From positions 1,240,001 through 1,304,000 of the forward strand of contig NC_006513.1 of the NCBI RefSeq assembly GCF_000025965.1: 64,000 bases of DNA, written 5' to 3'. Both the position numbers and the translations under genes were made by a program. This document shows positions 53,237-62,004 of the stretch, piece by piece. Source of the DNA: Aromatoleum aromaticum EbN1. Its GTDB lineage: Bacteria; Pseudomonadota; Gammaproteobacteria; Burkholderiales; Rhodocyclaceae. The notes under the pieces are model-generated. The model searched no databases. It was not told the origin of the DNA and saw only the letters and a program-made list of their open reading frames with translations. Each line of letters opens with the position of its first letter. Position 1 is the stretch's first letter.

Positions 53237-54124
53237 ATGTATCCCATCAACTTTCGCCATCTCTACTATTTCTGGGTCGCTTCGAAGGAAGGCGGGATCG
53301 CGCGCGCTGCGGAGCGCCTCGACATGGCCATCCAGACCGTCAGCACGCAAGTGAGAGAGCTCGAGCATTCGCTCGGCCATACCCTTTTCCGCTCGGCGGG
53401 CCGCGGCATCGAGCTGACCGAAGCCGGCACGACCGCCGTGCGTTACGCCGAGCAGATTTTCCAGCTCGCCGAAGCGCTGCCGGCGGCGGTGCGGGAAGCG
53501 GCTGCGGAACCGGGCGTGCGGCTCAACGTCGGCATCGCGGACAGCCTGCCCAAGCTCGCCGTGCGGCACCTGCTGCAGCCGGCGGTACAGACTCCCGGCC
53601 TGCGGCTGCTGTGCCACGAAAGCAGCTTCGACGACCTGCTGGCCGACCTCGCGCGCCACCGACTCGACGTCGTGCTCGCCGACCGCCCCGCGCCGACGAA
53701 TCCGAACCTCAGGGTGTTCAGCCATCGCCTCGGAAAAGCTTCGCTCGCGTGGTATGCCCCCGCGACGCTGCTCGACGGTCGCGAAGGCGATTTTCCGGCC
53801 TGCCTTGCGCATTTGCCGCTGCTGCTGCCGACGACACACTCCGCGGTCCGGGCGCGACTCGACGACTGGCTCGCGCGGCATGGAATCCGCCCGCGGATTG
53901 TCGGGGAATTCGAGGACAGCGCGCTCCTCGCCACGTTCGGCGAAAGCGGCCTGGGTGCTTTCGCAGCCCCCGAATGGTCGTTCGACGACTTGCCCCGGGC
54001 GCGCGGACTCACGCTGCTCGGGCGCTGTCCCGAGGTCGTCGAACATTTCTATGCAATCCTCGCGCACCGCAAGGTCGAACACCCGGTGGTGCGCAAACTG
54101 CTGCTTCCCGCGGAGCCGTCCTGA
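53237..54124 (+). CDS. nhaR: LysR-family transcriptional activator NhaR
   Basis: A 295-residue LysR regulator. The HTH is near the N-terminus (NFRHLYYFWVASKEGGIARA, IQTVSTQVRELEHSLGHTLF), starting MYPINFRHLYYFW as typical of NhaR. The ligand-binding domain follows (LNVGIADSLPKLAVRHLLQP). NhaR responds to sodium and pH in E. coli; no antiporter gene lies in this window. AAAAGGAAG precedes the ATG. Confidence 0.88.
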   Translation: MYPINFRHLYYFWVASKEGGIARAAERLDMAIQTVSTQVRELEHSLGHTLFRSAGRGIELTEAGTTAVRYAEQIFQLAEALPAAVREAAAEPGVRLNVGIADSLPKLAVRHLLQPAVQTPGLRLLCHESSFDDLLADLARHRLDVVLADRPAPTNPNLRVFSHRLGKASLAWYAPATLLDGREGDFPACLAHLPLLLPTTHSAVRARLDDWLARHGIRPRIVGEFEDSALLATFGESGLGAFAAPEWSFDDLPRARGLTLLGRCPEVVEHFYAILAHRKVEHPVVRKLLLPAEPS

Positions 54125-54265
54125 CCTTCGCTCCCTGAGACGTTCGCTTCGAATTCCGCGTTGAATTATTCCGCGTTGAATTCGCAGCTTCGCTGTGCCG
54201 GATCGGACTTCCGCACTTTCGCCTGCATCGCGTCGGGGACGCACATCAAGTTCGCCGACGCGGCG

Positions 54266-54300
54266 CTGCCGCCGGACCGGCGAAACCGGTCCGGCGGCAG
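54266..54300. terminator. Perfect 15-bp hairpin between nhaR and the Gln-rich gene
   Basis: CTGCCGCCGGACCGG (54266-54280) pairs with CCGGTCCGGCGGCAG (54286-54300) over CGAAA. It lies between convergent genes, 22 bp after the end of the leftward Gln-rich gene. No T-run, but it is very stable. Confidence 0.6.
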
Positions 54301-54321
54301 CTGCAGGTACTGCTGTCGCGT

Positions 54322-54648
54322 TCAGGTGTTGCCGCGACTAGAACCACCCTGTCCCTGACCGGGCTGCCTGTGGGTGCCCTGGCTTTGCTCTTCCTGCCTT
54401 TGGCCACCCTGACCGCCTTGACCCTGACCGGGCTGCTTCTGCGTACCCTGGCTTTGCTCCTGCTGCCTTTGACCGCCCTGACCGCCTTGGCCCTGACCGG
54501 GCTGCTTCTGCGTACCCTGGCTTTGCTCCTGTTGCCTTTGGCCGCCCTGACCGCCCTGACCGCCTTGGCCCTGACCGGGCTGCTGCTTCTGGATGTCCTG
54601 CTGTTGCTGCTCGCTCTGGTTCTGACCACGCTGGTTCTTCTGTTCCAT
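54322..54648 (-). CDS. Gln/Gly-rich disordered repeat protein
   Basis: A 108-residue protein from the ATG at 54648 (MEQKNQRGQNQSEQQQQDIQ), with GGAGAAAATC just upstream. It consists of about four copies of a 23-residue unit QPGQGQGGQGGQRQQEQSQG plus TQK, ending SSRGNT. No hydrophobic or ordered segment. It resembles no family I can name; possibly a stress-related hydrophilin. Confidence 0.65.
   Translation of the reverse strand: MEQKNQRGQNQSEQQQQDIQKQQPGQGQGGQGGQGGQRQQEQSQGTQKQPGQGQGGQGGQRQQEQSQGTQKQPGQGQGGQGGQRQEEQSQGTHRQPGQGQGGSSRGNT
54340..54590 (-). repeat. Tandem 69-bp repeats in the Gln-rich gene
   Basis: The unit (69 bp, 23 codons) occurs about three and a half times with few differences between copies; one copy has an extra GGQ triplet. 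High identity suggests recent expansion and likely length variation among strains. Confidence 0.7.
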
Positions 54649-54783
54649 GATTTTCTCCATGTACAGGGGCGACGGGAACGTCGCCTGTCGAACTGGTAGC
54701 AATGCACGGGCCCGGGGATGCCGATGTCTCCTCACTGCCGCCGCCCATCGGGAACTGCTCGGCGTTCCGGGCCCGAGCTGCTG

Positions 54784-55413
54784 TCACGACTGCCCCGGCC
54801 CTGGCGCGAACTCCTGGCCCTTGGCCTCGAGCGAGCGGATCAGGCCATCGATCCCGCCGAGGCGTATCTGCTGCGAGAACGTCCCGCGATAATTCGTCAC
54901 GAGACTGACCCCGGTGACGACGATGTCGAAAATCTTCCATCCGTCGGCGCGCTGCTCGAGGACGTAGTCGACGGTCACCGGCTGACCGCCCGGCTGGCGG
55001 ATCTCGGTCTGGACCTTGACGATCTTGTCCGACGGATTCATGCGCACCGGGCGAACCTGGACGGTCTGGTCGCGATACTGCGTCAGCGCATTCGAATAGG
55101 TCCGCACCAGCATGTTGTAGAACGCGTCCATCAGCCGCTTCTGCTGCTCGGGCGACGCATCGCGCCAGTCGCGCCCCACTGCCAGCATCGTCATTCGCCG
55201 AAAGTTGAAGTGCGGCAGTACCACTTGTTCGACGAGTCCCACGACCTGCGTCGTTTCGCCCGCGCGCAGCGAGTCGTTGGTGTGGAGGATTTCCAGCACC
55301 TCGCCCGAGAGTTTGTCGATCAGTTGGTCGGGAGCGGGCCCACCTGCCGACACACCGCTCGGCAGGAACGAGAGAACCGAGATATACAGTAGGGCAAAGA
55401 AAGTCGATTTCAT
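54784..55413 (-). CDS. mlaC: MlaC/Ttg2D phospholipid-transport protein
   Basis: A 209-residue periplasmic protein with signal peptide (MKSTFFALLYISVLSFLPSG) and the MlaC fold (VEQVVLPHFNFRRMTMLAVG, DAFYNMLVRTYSNALTQYRD, GWKIFDIVVTGVSLVTNYRG). It shuttles phospholipids between MlaA in the outer membrane and the MlaFEDB complex in the inner membrane; the latter is not in this window. The ATG at 55413 is preceded by GAGGTGA. Next to mlaA, 59 bp after its stop. Confidence 0.92.
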   Translation of the reverse strand: MKSTFFALLYISVLSFLPSGVSAGGPAPDQLIDKLSGEVLEILHTNDSLRAGETTQVVGLVEQVVLPHFNFRRMTMLAVGRDWRDASPEQQKRLMDAFYNMLVRTYSNALTQYRDQTVQVRPVRMNPSDKIVKVQTEIRQPGGQPVTVDYVLEQRADGWKIFDIVVTGVSLVTNYRGTFSQQIRLGGIDGLIRSLEAKGQEFAPGPGQS

Positions 55414-55472
55414 GTTGATCACCTCATCGTGAGCAGGTCCGGGAGCAAAATCGCTCTGGACATGCGGGTCAA

Positions 55473-56270
55473 TCAGAGACGCCCGGCAGCCGAGCGCTCG
55501 TCACTTGCGGGTTGCGTCGCGGCAGGCACGAGCAATGCCTCCTCGTCGGGTTCGAAATCCTCGTATTCCATCGGCGGGTTGCCGTCGTGCACCTTGGCGC
55601 GGCGCTGCTGCAGATGGAAATTGCGGGTAAAGGTGTATTTATCCAGCGTGCCTTCGTCGAGCGTCTTCTCGAATCCGAGCAGGCGCGCGCGCTTGTCGGC
55701 AATGCGCAGGCCGGCCAGCGAGTTGCGCGTCGGAACGTGGGCCATCCGCCACACCGGGTCGCTTGCGCCGTCGAGCGGCAGCGCCGCCGCGTCGCGCAAT
55801 GTGCTCGGGCCGAAAAACGGCACGACGAAATACGGCCCTTCGCCCACTCCCCATACGGCGAGCGTCTGGCCGAAATCCTCATCGTTCTTCTGCAATTCCA
55901 GCTCGGACGCGACGTCCAGCAGTCCGAAAATCCCGAACGTCGAGTTCACGAGGAAACGTGCCCAGTCGGACAAGCCGGCACCGACCTTGCCCTGGAGAAG
56001 GTTGTTGAAACCGATCCAGATATCGCCGAGATTGCCGAAGAAATTGCCCACGCCGGTCTGCACCGGGCGAGGCGCGAACGTGTCATAGACGGTCGCGAGC
56101 GGCCTTGCCACCGCCTTGTCGACCCGCTCGTTGAAGCTGAACACCGCCTGGTTGTAACGCTCGAGCGGATCCTCCGGGTTGCGCGGCACACTCGCACATC
56201 CGCCTGCGACCAGAAGCGCACAGGCGATGAGCAGCGCAAATGCCCGGGACCGCGATTGGAATGCTCTCAT
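55473..56270 (-). CDS. mlaA: MlaA/VacJ outer-membrane lipoprotein
   Basis: A 265-residue lipoprotein with lipobox LVAGGCAS and the MlaA ring fold (DPLERYNQAVFSFNERVDKA, NFFGNLGDIWIGFNNLLQGK, WARFLVNSTFGIFGLLDVAS, VWGVGEGPYFVVPFFGPSTL). It removes phospholipids from the outer leaflet. First gene of the leftward mlaA-mlaC unit, downstream of a palindrome-rich region. Confidence 0.93.
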   Translation of the reverse strand: MRAFQSRSRAFALLIACALLVAGGCASVPRNPEDPLERYNQAVFSFNERVDKAVARPLATVYDTFAPRPVQTGVGNFFGNLGDIWIGFNNLLQGKVGAGLSDWARFLVNSTFGIFGLLDVASELELQKNDEDFGQTLAVWGVGEGPYFVVPFFGPSTLRDAAALPLDGASDPVWRMAHVPTRNSLAGLRIADKRARLLGFEKTLDEGTLDKYTFTRNFHLQQRRAKVHDGNPPMEYEDFEPDEEALLVPAATQPASDERSAAGRL

Positions 56271-56363
56271 GCTGATCTCTTCTTGTTCCGTTCGTCACTT
56301 GAAAGGCGAAGCTGCCGGGTTTCTTACAGCCAGATACATGCCAGAACGTACAAGCCGTTGATT

Positions 56364-56463
56364 AGCAATATATTGCTTCGTAAAACCAGAAAATGCACGA
56401 TAGTGCACAGATGACGCGAACGTTCAGTTCTGAACGTCAAGCGTTCAGTGTTGAACGTTCAGT
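56364..56463. promoter_or_regulatory. Palindrome array upstream of mlaA
   Basis: In order: AGCAATATATTGCT (56364-56377); TGCAC-GATA-GTGCA (56394-56407); ACGTTCAG-TT-CTGAACGT (56420-56437); CGTTCA-GTGT-TGAACG (56442-56457); a further CGTTCAGT (56456-56463). CGTTCA occurs five times in both orientations within 44 bp. The regular half-sites suggest cooperative binding of a dimeric repressor. Confidence 0.5.
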
Positions 56464-56627
56464 CCTGACGGTCTGGAGTTCGCGGAGGTGTACGGGGACA
56501 GGAGTCGCTACGCGGCGATCGGAAGCTGTGTTGCCCTGTCGACCGCCCGGAAAAACGCACAGCTGAAGTGAAAAATCTGCCTTGTGGCTCCCCGCCTCCC
56601 ACATGCCCTCGGCAGCTGCTGCGCAAA

Positions 56628-56660
56628 AACGGCGGCCGGGGAAAAGCCCGGGCCGCCGTT
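56628..56660 (-). terminator. Rho-independent terminator of the PRC-barrel gene
   Basis: On the minus strand AACGGCGGCC and GGCCGCCGTT form a 10-bp stem extended by CCC/GGG, followed by TTTTT. It lies 80 bp after the stop of the leftward PRC-barrel gene. Confidence 0.75.
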
Positions 56661-56742
56661 CGCGAAAGTCATGGCTCGGATTCGAGAGCAAGCCGGCGTC
56701 GATCTGCACCGGCTGCCTGAGCCCGGATCTCGTTGCCTGCGC

Positions 56743-57387
56743 TTAACGAATCGTCTCCCGATCGGTCGGAGCGGAGTCCTGTCCACGAGTCGCATCCGGA
56801 GTCGACGGGCTGCGCATGGTATCGCTGGCGCCCGGCGTGGTGGTCGTCGGCGAGGACGGTGTCACGCTGCGGGACTTCGACTCGTCCGTTTCGAACGCGG
56901 AAAACTCGCTGATCGGGCGATCTGTCGGTTCGAGCTCGACATACTGCTCAGACTCGTATTCGGGCCGCGCCTTCAGCTCATCCTCGGTGGCGCTGATGTG
57001 CAGCTTCCCGTCCCGATAACTCAGTTGATCGAGCGGCACCGCGACTTCCTTGTCGCCCATCCCCATCACGCCGCCGGCAGAGATCACTACCTGGATGTTC
57101 CGCTCGTCACGGCTGCGCACCACTTCCTTCACGGAGCCGATCTCTTTGCCGGTCTGGCTGACAACATCCTTGCCTTCCAGCTCACGCGGCGTCATGTTTT
57201 GAAGCTGGCTGGCCGCGGCGGTACTTCCGGTCCCGGCTGCCGTACCTGTCGTGCTCGACTGGTTCATCTGCTGCGACGTGTCCGATTCGGAGGATTTGTA
57301 AGTTTTATCCCCTTCCGCCCATACGGGCGAGGCGACGAATACGGCAATCGCGCTGGCTATCAGCGACTTGCGATAGATCGGGTTCAT
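56743..57387 (-). CDS. Exported PRC-barrel domain protein
   Basis: A 214-residue protein with signal peptide (MNPIYRKSLIASAIAVFVAS, cleaved near WAEG), a Ser/Thr-rich linker, a PRC-barrel (about 75-150; MTPRELEGKDVVSQTGKEIG, VVISAGGVMGMGDKEVAVPL) and a Ser/Thr/Pro-rich disordered C-terminus. AGAGGAGAG precedes the ATG at 57387. Such proteins are often stress-induced; ligand unknown. Confidence 0.82.
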   Translation of the reverse strand: MNPIYRKSLIASAIAVFVASPVWAEGDKTYKSSESDTSQQMNQSSTTGTAAGTGSTAAASQLQNMTPRELEGKDVVSQTGKEIGSVKEVVRSRDERNIQVVISAGGVMGMGDKEVAVPLDQLSYRDGKLHISATEDELKARPEYESEQYVELEPTDRPISEFSAFETDESKSRSVTPSSPTTTTPGASDTMRSPSTPDATRGQDSAPTDRETIR

Positions 57388-57703
57388 GGCACTCTCCTCT
57401 GTCAAGGTTCTTGATCCGACCGGTCCACCCTGCGCAGGTTACGAAGGGGCTCGGAGCCGGTCCGAGGTGAGCGTTGCAAAAACCGCTCCCGCCCTTCGCC
57501 CTGCAGCGAGGTTTTTCGCCTCAGCCGGCTCCTGAAAATGCTCCGGTTCGCCGCCCGGAAGCCGCTCAACAGCCAGGGGCCGCACTGGCACGCGCGTGCC
57601 GGCGGCGGCTTGAGAATTCCGTTTCGTACCGTCGCAGCAATGGCGATCGCGCATTGACTGCGCATCGACGGAGCCAGGGAGGAAACGGGATGCGGGGTTC
57701 CAG
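57388..57703. other. Intergenic region, promoter of the PRC-barrel gene
   Basis: 316 bp between two leftward genes. AGAGGAGAGTGCC is the ribosome-binding site of the PRC-barrel gene; no terminator with a T-run after the porin gene was found. Confidence 0.4.
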
Positions 57704-58489
57704 TCAGAATGTACGCTTCAGATGAACGAGCCACTTGCTCGCGCCGGTGTCTTCGCACCTGCGGTTGCCATCACACAGCGTGTAGAGCTCGGTGTCGGCG
57801 TCGGTGTCTATCCAGGCGAGGCCGATTTGCCAGCCTCCGTCGAAGTCCCTGGTGACACCCGCTTTCCAGTCGGTGAAGCTGTAATCGCCATAGTTGCGCA
57901 CATGCTGGCGGCCGACGTGCGCGAGCGCCGTCCAGCCCGGCAGGAACTCGTAGGCGAGGTTGCCTTCGATGTAATGGGATCCGTCGGAGTCGCCCCGCCC
58001 CAGGCTGAAGGATTTGTCGTTGAAGCCGAAGTAGTCGGTCAACGCTCGCGAGTACTTCAGGTTCACGAATTTCCACGTCACGCCGGCGTAGGCTTCGAGA
58101 GTGTTGTACTTCTCGTTCGTGCCATTGATCTCGCCGCCCGGGAAGATGAACTGCAGAAGGCCGACATCGAAGGTGAAATCCCCGATCGCTTTCGCATATC
58201 CGCCGTATACGTCGATCTCGCCTACTGCATTGTTGAGCGCGGTGTCGCTCACGTTCGTTCCCCAGACACCGGCATACAGCCCGCTCTCGTGTGCGAGGTC
58301 GAAACCACCCTGCACGGCCGGTTTTTCCTGCGTGTAGGAAATACCCCGGAAGACGTACTGCGAAAAAAGGCCGACGTTCGCGCTGACCGTGTAGGGCGAG
58401 GCTGGTGTCTGCTCTGCCTGGGCACCGAGCGACGTGGCGAGCAGACCTGTAAGCAGGATACCCATTGCATTGCGCTTGATGGATTTCAC
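57704..58489 (-). CDS. TorF family putative porin
   Basis: A 261-residue outer-membrane protein (TIGR02001-like). Signal peptide (MKSIKRNAMGILLTGLLATS ... AQAE), then YTVSANVGLFSQYVFRGISY and repeated beta strands (GGFDLAHESGLYAGVWGTNV, YGGYAKAIGDFTFDVGLLQF), ending LVHLKRTF with terminal Phe. It uses GTG at 58489 with AGGAG upstream. Probably a diffusion channel for small solutes; it could serve the adjacent amine dehydrogenase locus but has its own ribosome-binding site and a 42-bp gap. Confidence 0.83.
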   Translation of the reverse strand: MKSIKRNAMGILLTGLLATSLGAQAEQTPASPYTVSANVGLFSQYVFRGISYTQEKPAVQGGFDLAHESGLYAGVWGTNVSDTALNNAVGEIDVYGGYAKAIGDFTFDVGLLQFIFPGGEINGTNEKYNTLEAYAGVTWKFVNLKYSRALTDYFGFNDKSFSLGRGDSDGSHYIEGNLAYEFLPGWTALAHVGRQHVRNYGDYSFTDWKAGVTRDFDGGWQIGLAWIDTDADTELYTLCDGNRRCEDTGASKWLVHLKRTF

Positions 58490-58531
58490 GTTCTTGTAGC
58501 TCCTCTTGCCTTGGTAAGTGAGTGCGTCGGT

Positions 58532-59866
58532 TCAATATCCCGCGCAGGAAGCCAGCTGCCTCGCCTGCAGCCATTGCAGGGCGCGGCGAACCGACTCGGG
58601 ACGAGCGTTCAGTTGCCCGCAGAAATTCGTCGGATCCACCGATGGGACGGCCCGAACGAGGTCGTCGAGCCGCCCGAGGTCGACGCCGTCGATAAAGCGC
58701 ACTCCCCGCGGATACTCCTCACTGACGACCGCGCGACGCTCGACGATGAAGCCATCCTCGACCACCGGGCACATGACAAAGGCCGGTGCGCGGAAGACAG
58801 GAGTCCGTGCGGATTCTTGAACGGACGCTCCCGTGGTCCGCCAGAACGCCGCGTCCGGCCACCGGGTTTCGCTGCGGTAATGCAGGCGCGCCGCCTCGAC
58901 GCGAGACGCAAACACCGTTCTTGCCCGCCCTTTGAAGTACCGGGTGGCCAGGGCCGCGGCTGCCGAACGATTCAGCAGCGTGTTGATCACCGGTGCAGCG
59001 GCCAGCGCGCCCGAGGCCGCTTCGAAGACCCCATGCCCGGATAGTGGATCGCAGCTGTAGGCGGAATCTCCGACCCGCAGGAAGTCGCCGGTCGCGATGC
59101 CTCCGCGCAGCGTCGGCTGTATGCCACGAGCCAGAACAGGGCCGACCGGCTCGAGTTTCGAGCCGAACCTCCGTTTCAGCCGATACAGGTGGTCGAGGCA
59201 AGCGGTGTGCGTCGATTCCGGATCGCCGCCGTGCCTGCTTACCGCCTCGGGCAGGATGACGGTCTGGATGTGCGCGTGTCCCGAACTATCGACCGCCCCC
59301 CAGGCCCAGCCCAGAGGGAAGGACTCGACGAAGGTTGTGTGGGGCTGGACCGTCGCCCCGGCGAACGTCCGTCCGAGCGATACCAGGATGCCTTCGACGC
59401 ATTCGTCCGGCGCCGTCTTCGGCGCCGTCCGGCCGCGGCACTCCGCGATCAAGGAGGCGTCGATGCTCCGCACGCGACCGCACGAATCTTCCCAATGGAC
59501 GCGCCACGCGCCCTCACCCATGCGCTCGACGCCGCGCACCAGCCCCTCCCGTACTGTTGCGCCGGCCGCACGCACATCGCCGAGCAGAGCCTTGTCGAAG
59601 GCGACCCGGTCGACCACGAACTCACCATTCATCTCCGTTTCGGTGCCGTTCCACGCCGAGACCCGCAACCAGCGCGGCCCGAGGAGCGACAACGCGCTGG
59701 AGCCTCCGAACTGCTTCAGGGCCTCGACGACGCGTTGCGACAGCCCTTCGGTCGCGGATCGCTGGCGCGGCCGGCCGATCAGCACCGCAGACAGGCCTTG
59801 GCGCACGAGCGAAAGTGCGAGGAGGGAGGCAGACGGTCCGGCCCCCAGGATCAGCACGGGAGTCAT
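58532..59866 (-). CDS. qhpG: FAD-dependent monooxygenase QhpG (tryptophan hydroxylation in CTQ cofactor formation)
   Basis: A 444-residue flavoprotein: MTPVLILGAGPSASLLALSL (FAD GxGxxx motif), EFVVDRVAFDKALL, and GDSAYSCDPLSGHGVFEASG, typical of halogenase-like tryptophan monooxygenases. In the quinohemoprotein amine dehydrogenase (QHNDH) system QhpG oxygenates the tryptophan that becomes cysteine tryptophylquinone. Assignment rests on this fold plus the protease and ABC exporter upstream. AAGGAG precedes the ATG, which overlaps the ccmF-like stop by 4 nt. Confidence 0.82.
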   Translation of the reverse strand: MTPVLILGAGPSASLLALSLVRQGLSAVLIGRPRQRSATEGLSQRVVEALKQFGGSSALSLLGPRWLRVSAWNGTETEMNGEFVVDRVAFDKALLGDVRAAGATVREGLVRGVERMGEGAWRVHWEDSCGRVRSIDASLIAECRGRTAPKTAPDECVEGILVSLGRTFAGATVQPHTTFVESFPLGWAWGAVDSSGHAHIQTVILPEAVSRHGGDPESTHTACLDHLYRLKRRFGSKLEPVGPVLARGIQPTLRGGIATGDFLRVGDSAYSCDPLSGHGVFEAASGALAAAPVINTLLNRSAAAALATRYFKGRARTVFASRVEAARLHYRSETRWPDAAFWRTTGASVQESARTPVFRAPAFVMCPVVEDGFIVERRAVVSEEYPRGVRFIDGVDLGRLDDLVRAVPSVDPTNFCGQLNARPESVRRALQWLQARQLASCAGY

Positions 59867-62004
59867 GAATGCTCCTTGGGCCGGCGCAGCGCGAGCCAGA
59901 GAGCTCCCGCCGAGGTCAGCAGGAGCCCCATCCAGAGAAGGGATGCGAAAGGGAATACGCGCAGGACCACGACCACCTGCGAGGCCTGCGGCCCGCCTTC
60001 GAGCGCGGCCACCGCGGCCGAAGGGGAGACCCAGAGCTGGACATCGCGCTCCCAGCCGCGATCGATGAATGGATCGAGGACATAGCCCGGCGTGTTCGCA
60101 TAGCGCGCGTAGCGGTAGTCGAGGATCTCGCAGATCTGGCGCACCGGCCCGGCGTAGCCTTCGACGGCGCGGCGCCCGTCGCGATACAGCGTCTCCCCGT
60201 TCAGCACCTGGTGCGAGGGGGTCCGGAGCTCGACCTGCGCAAGGGCCCGGAAACCGGCCTCGCCGTTCGTCCGTCCTCCGTCGGCGGAATGATCGACGGC
60301 AAGCGACGTCACGCGAAACGCATAGCCGTGGTGGTCGCGCTGCCAGGTTTCGGCGACGTCGATGACGTGTTGCGAGTAGCCATTGAGGGCGGTCGAAAGC
60401 AGCGCGCCCCACAGGCTCATCATTGCGCCAAGATGCACCATGCCCAGCGACAGTACATAGCCTTTCGCCGAGGTCTTGCACGCAGTGCGGATACTCCAGA
60501 CGGCGGTGCCCAGAGCCAGATACGCGCCTGCGGCAAGGCTGGCGTCGATGCGCGGCAAAACGGCGATGATCTGCTGCGAAAGAACGCCCTTCCCGGAGTA
60601 TTCGCGGACGAGCACGCCGCCTTCGAACCATATGCCGGCGCAGGCAACGGACGCGAGCGCCAACGACATCCACGCGAGCCGGGCAGACACACGCCGCAGG
60701 AAGAACCACCCGCCGAGAAGCCCGACGACGATGAGCGGAAACAGCAAAGCCTGGGCCAGCGCATAGCCATCGACATCCCACTGGGCGAAGGCTGAGCGCA
60801 GGTATGGCAACTCGGAGCCGCGCGCCCAGTTCGTCAGCGTCGAGAAAAAGGGTCTCAGCTCGTCCGGCCGCGGCAACTCCTTCGCACTTGCAGCGAAGGC
60901 CCACGCAAGGTGTGCGGCCGCGAATACTCCCACGATGACGAACGCAACCTGCGTGGCACGCAGTGCCCCTGTCGACAGGCCGAGCGGCGACTGCGACCCG
61001 ACGGCCGCTGCACGGCGCAATCCGCGCACCCAGGTTGCGCCGATCGTCAGCACGAGAAGGCCGGCGAGCGAGAAGTACACGAAAGACGACGTTGCGCCGA
61101 CGTAGCGATGCGAACTGGCGAGCGCATCGTGTCGCGTGACTCCCATCGCCACCAAGGTCAGCGCCGCCGCGAGTGCGGCCGCGAGCGGCGTCCAGCGCCA
61201 CATCGGGCGGCCCGCGCGCCAGCCGGAGAGACCATGCAAGTGGGCGCCGAGGAGACACCAGACTGCGAACACGGCGGTCTGCACCGGATCCCAATGCCAC
61301 ACCTGGCCATACATCGCATCCTCGAACGCCCACACCATGCCGAATCCGATGCCGGCCGTCAGCAGTGCCCAAGCGCGGCGCGCACGTATCAACGCGTCGT
61401 CGGGCCAGCGTGCAAGGTCTCCCGCAAGCGCTGCCAGCGCCGGCGACGCGAGAGACAGTGTCCAGGCATAGGCCGCCAGCACCAACGGAGCGTGGGCAAG
61501 CATCCACACTTTCATCAGGTGCGCATTCATGCCCTGGTAAGCCGCTCGCTCCAGCCACTCCGGCGGGGTCGCTGCAAACGGCGACAAGGTCGCCGCAGCG
61601 AGCGCGAGCGCCCCGGCAAGAAACGCGGTGACGTCAAAACGCAGCGGGGCCGACGAAGAACGGGCAGCGAGGCTTGCACCGAAGGCTGCCAGCAGCAGCG
61701 TAGTGCCCTCGTCGCCTCCCCACAGGTTGGAGAGCTTCAGGAAAATCGGCAGTTCGGCTCCGCTGTAGAGCCATACATAGCGGACATCGAAGCGGTCGGC
61801 GAGCATCAGCACCGCAAGTGTCAGGATCGACCCCCAAAGCGCCGCAGCGCCGACCCGGCACAGGCGCAGCCGGTATCGTGCCGAAGCACCGGCGACAAGC
61901 ACGGATAGGGCCGCGAGGCCGATCACGACATCGCCAAGCCCTGAAAACAGCACGCCCGCCAAGGCTGCCAGGATGACGGCGACCCAGCTCGTGCGCTCAG
62001 GCAT
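59863..62004 (-). CDS. CcmF-like cytochrome c haem lyase subunit
   Basis: A 713-residue membrane protein with about 14 TM segments. LWGGDEGTTLLLAAFGASLA corresponds to the WGGxxGS motif of CcmF, and YGQVWHWDPVQTAVFAVWCL to the WWD haem-handling motif with HWDPV; a large periplasmic loop lies near the C-terminus (about 545-670). It overlaps both neighbours (8 nt with qhpE, 4 nt with qhpG), so it is a true member of the qhp operon. QHNDH has a dihaem subunit; a dedicated haem lyase would fit. Longer than usual CcmF. Confidence 0.8.
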   Translation of the reverse strand: MPERTSWVAVILAALAGVLFSGLGDVVIGLAALSVLVAGASARYRLRLCRVGAAALWGSILTLAVLMLADRFDVRYVWLYSGAELPIFLKLSNLWGGDEGTTLLLAAFGASLAARSSSAPLRFDVTAFLAGALALAAATLSPFAATPPEWLERAAYQGMNAHLMKVWMLAHAPLVLAAYAWTLSLASPALAALAGDLARWPDDALIRARRAWALLTAGIGFGMVWAFEDAMYGQVWHWDPVQTAVFAVWCLLGAHLHGLSGWRAGRPMWRWTPLAAALAAALTLVAMGVTRHDALASSHRYVGATSSFVYFSLAGLLVLTIGATWVRGLRRAAAVGSQSPLGLSTGALRATQVAFVIVGVFAAAHLAWAFAASAKELPRPDELRPFFSTLTNWARGSELPYLRSAFAQWDVDGYALAQALLFPLIVVGLLGGWFFLRRVSARLAWMSLALASVACAGIWFEGGVLVREYSGKGVLSQQIIAVLPRIDASLAAGAYLALGTAVWSIRTACKTSAKGYVLSLGMVHLGAMMSLWGALLSTALNGYSQHVIDVAETWQRDHHGYAFRVTSLAVDHSADGGRTNGEAGFRALAQVELRTPSHQVLNGETLYRDGRRAVEGYAGPVRQICEILDYRYARYANTPGYVLDPFIDRGWERDVQLWVSPSAAVAALEGGPQASQVVVVLRVFPFASLLWMGLLLTSAGALWLALRRPKEHS

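Larger units (their letters stand above)
56271..56742. other. Intergenic region between mlaA and the PRC-barrel gene
   Basis: 472 bp with no gene. It contains an array of palindromes (56364-56463) and, nearer the PRC-barrel gene, a strong terminator (56628-56660). Short ORFs here have no signature. Confidence 0.5.
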
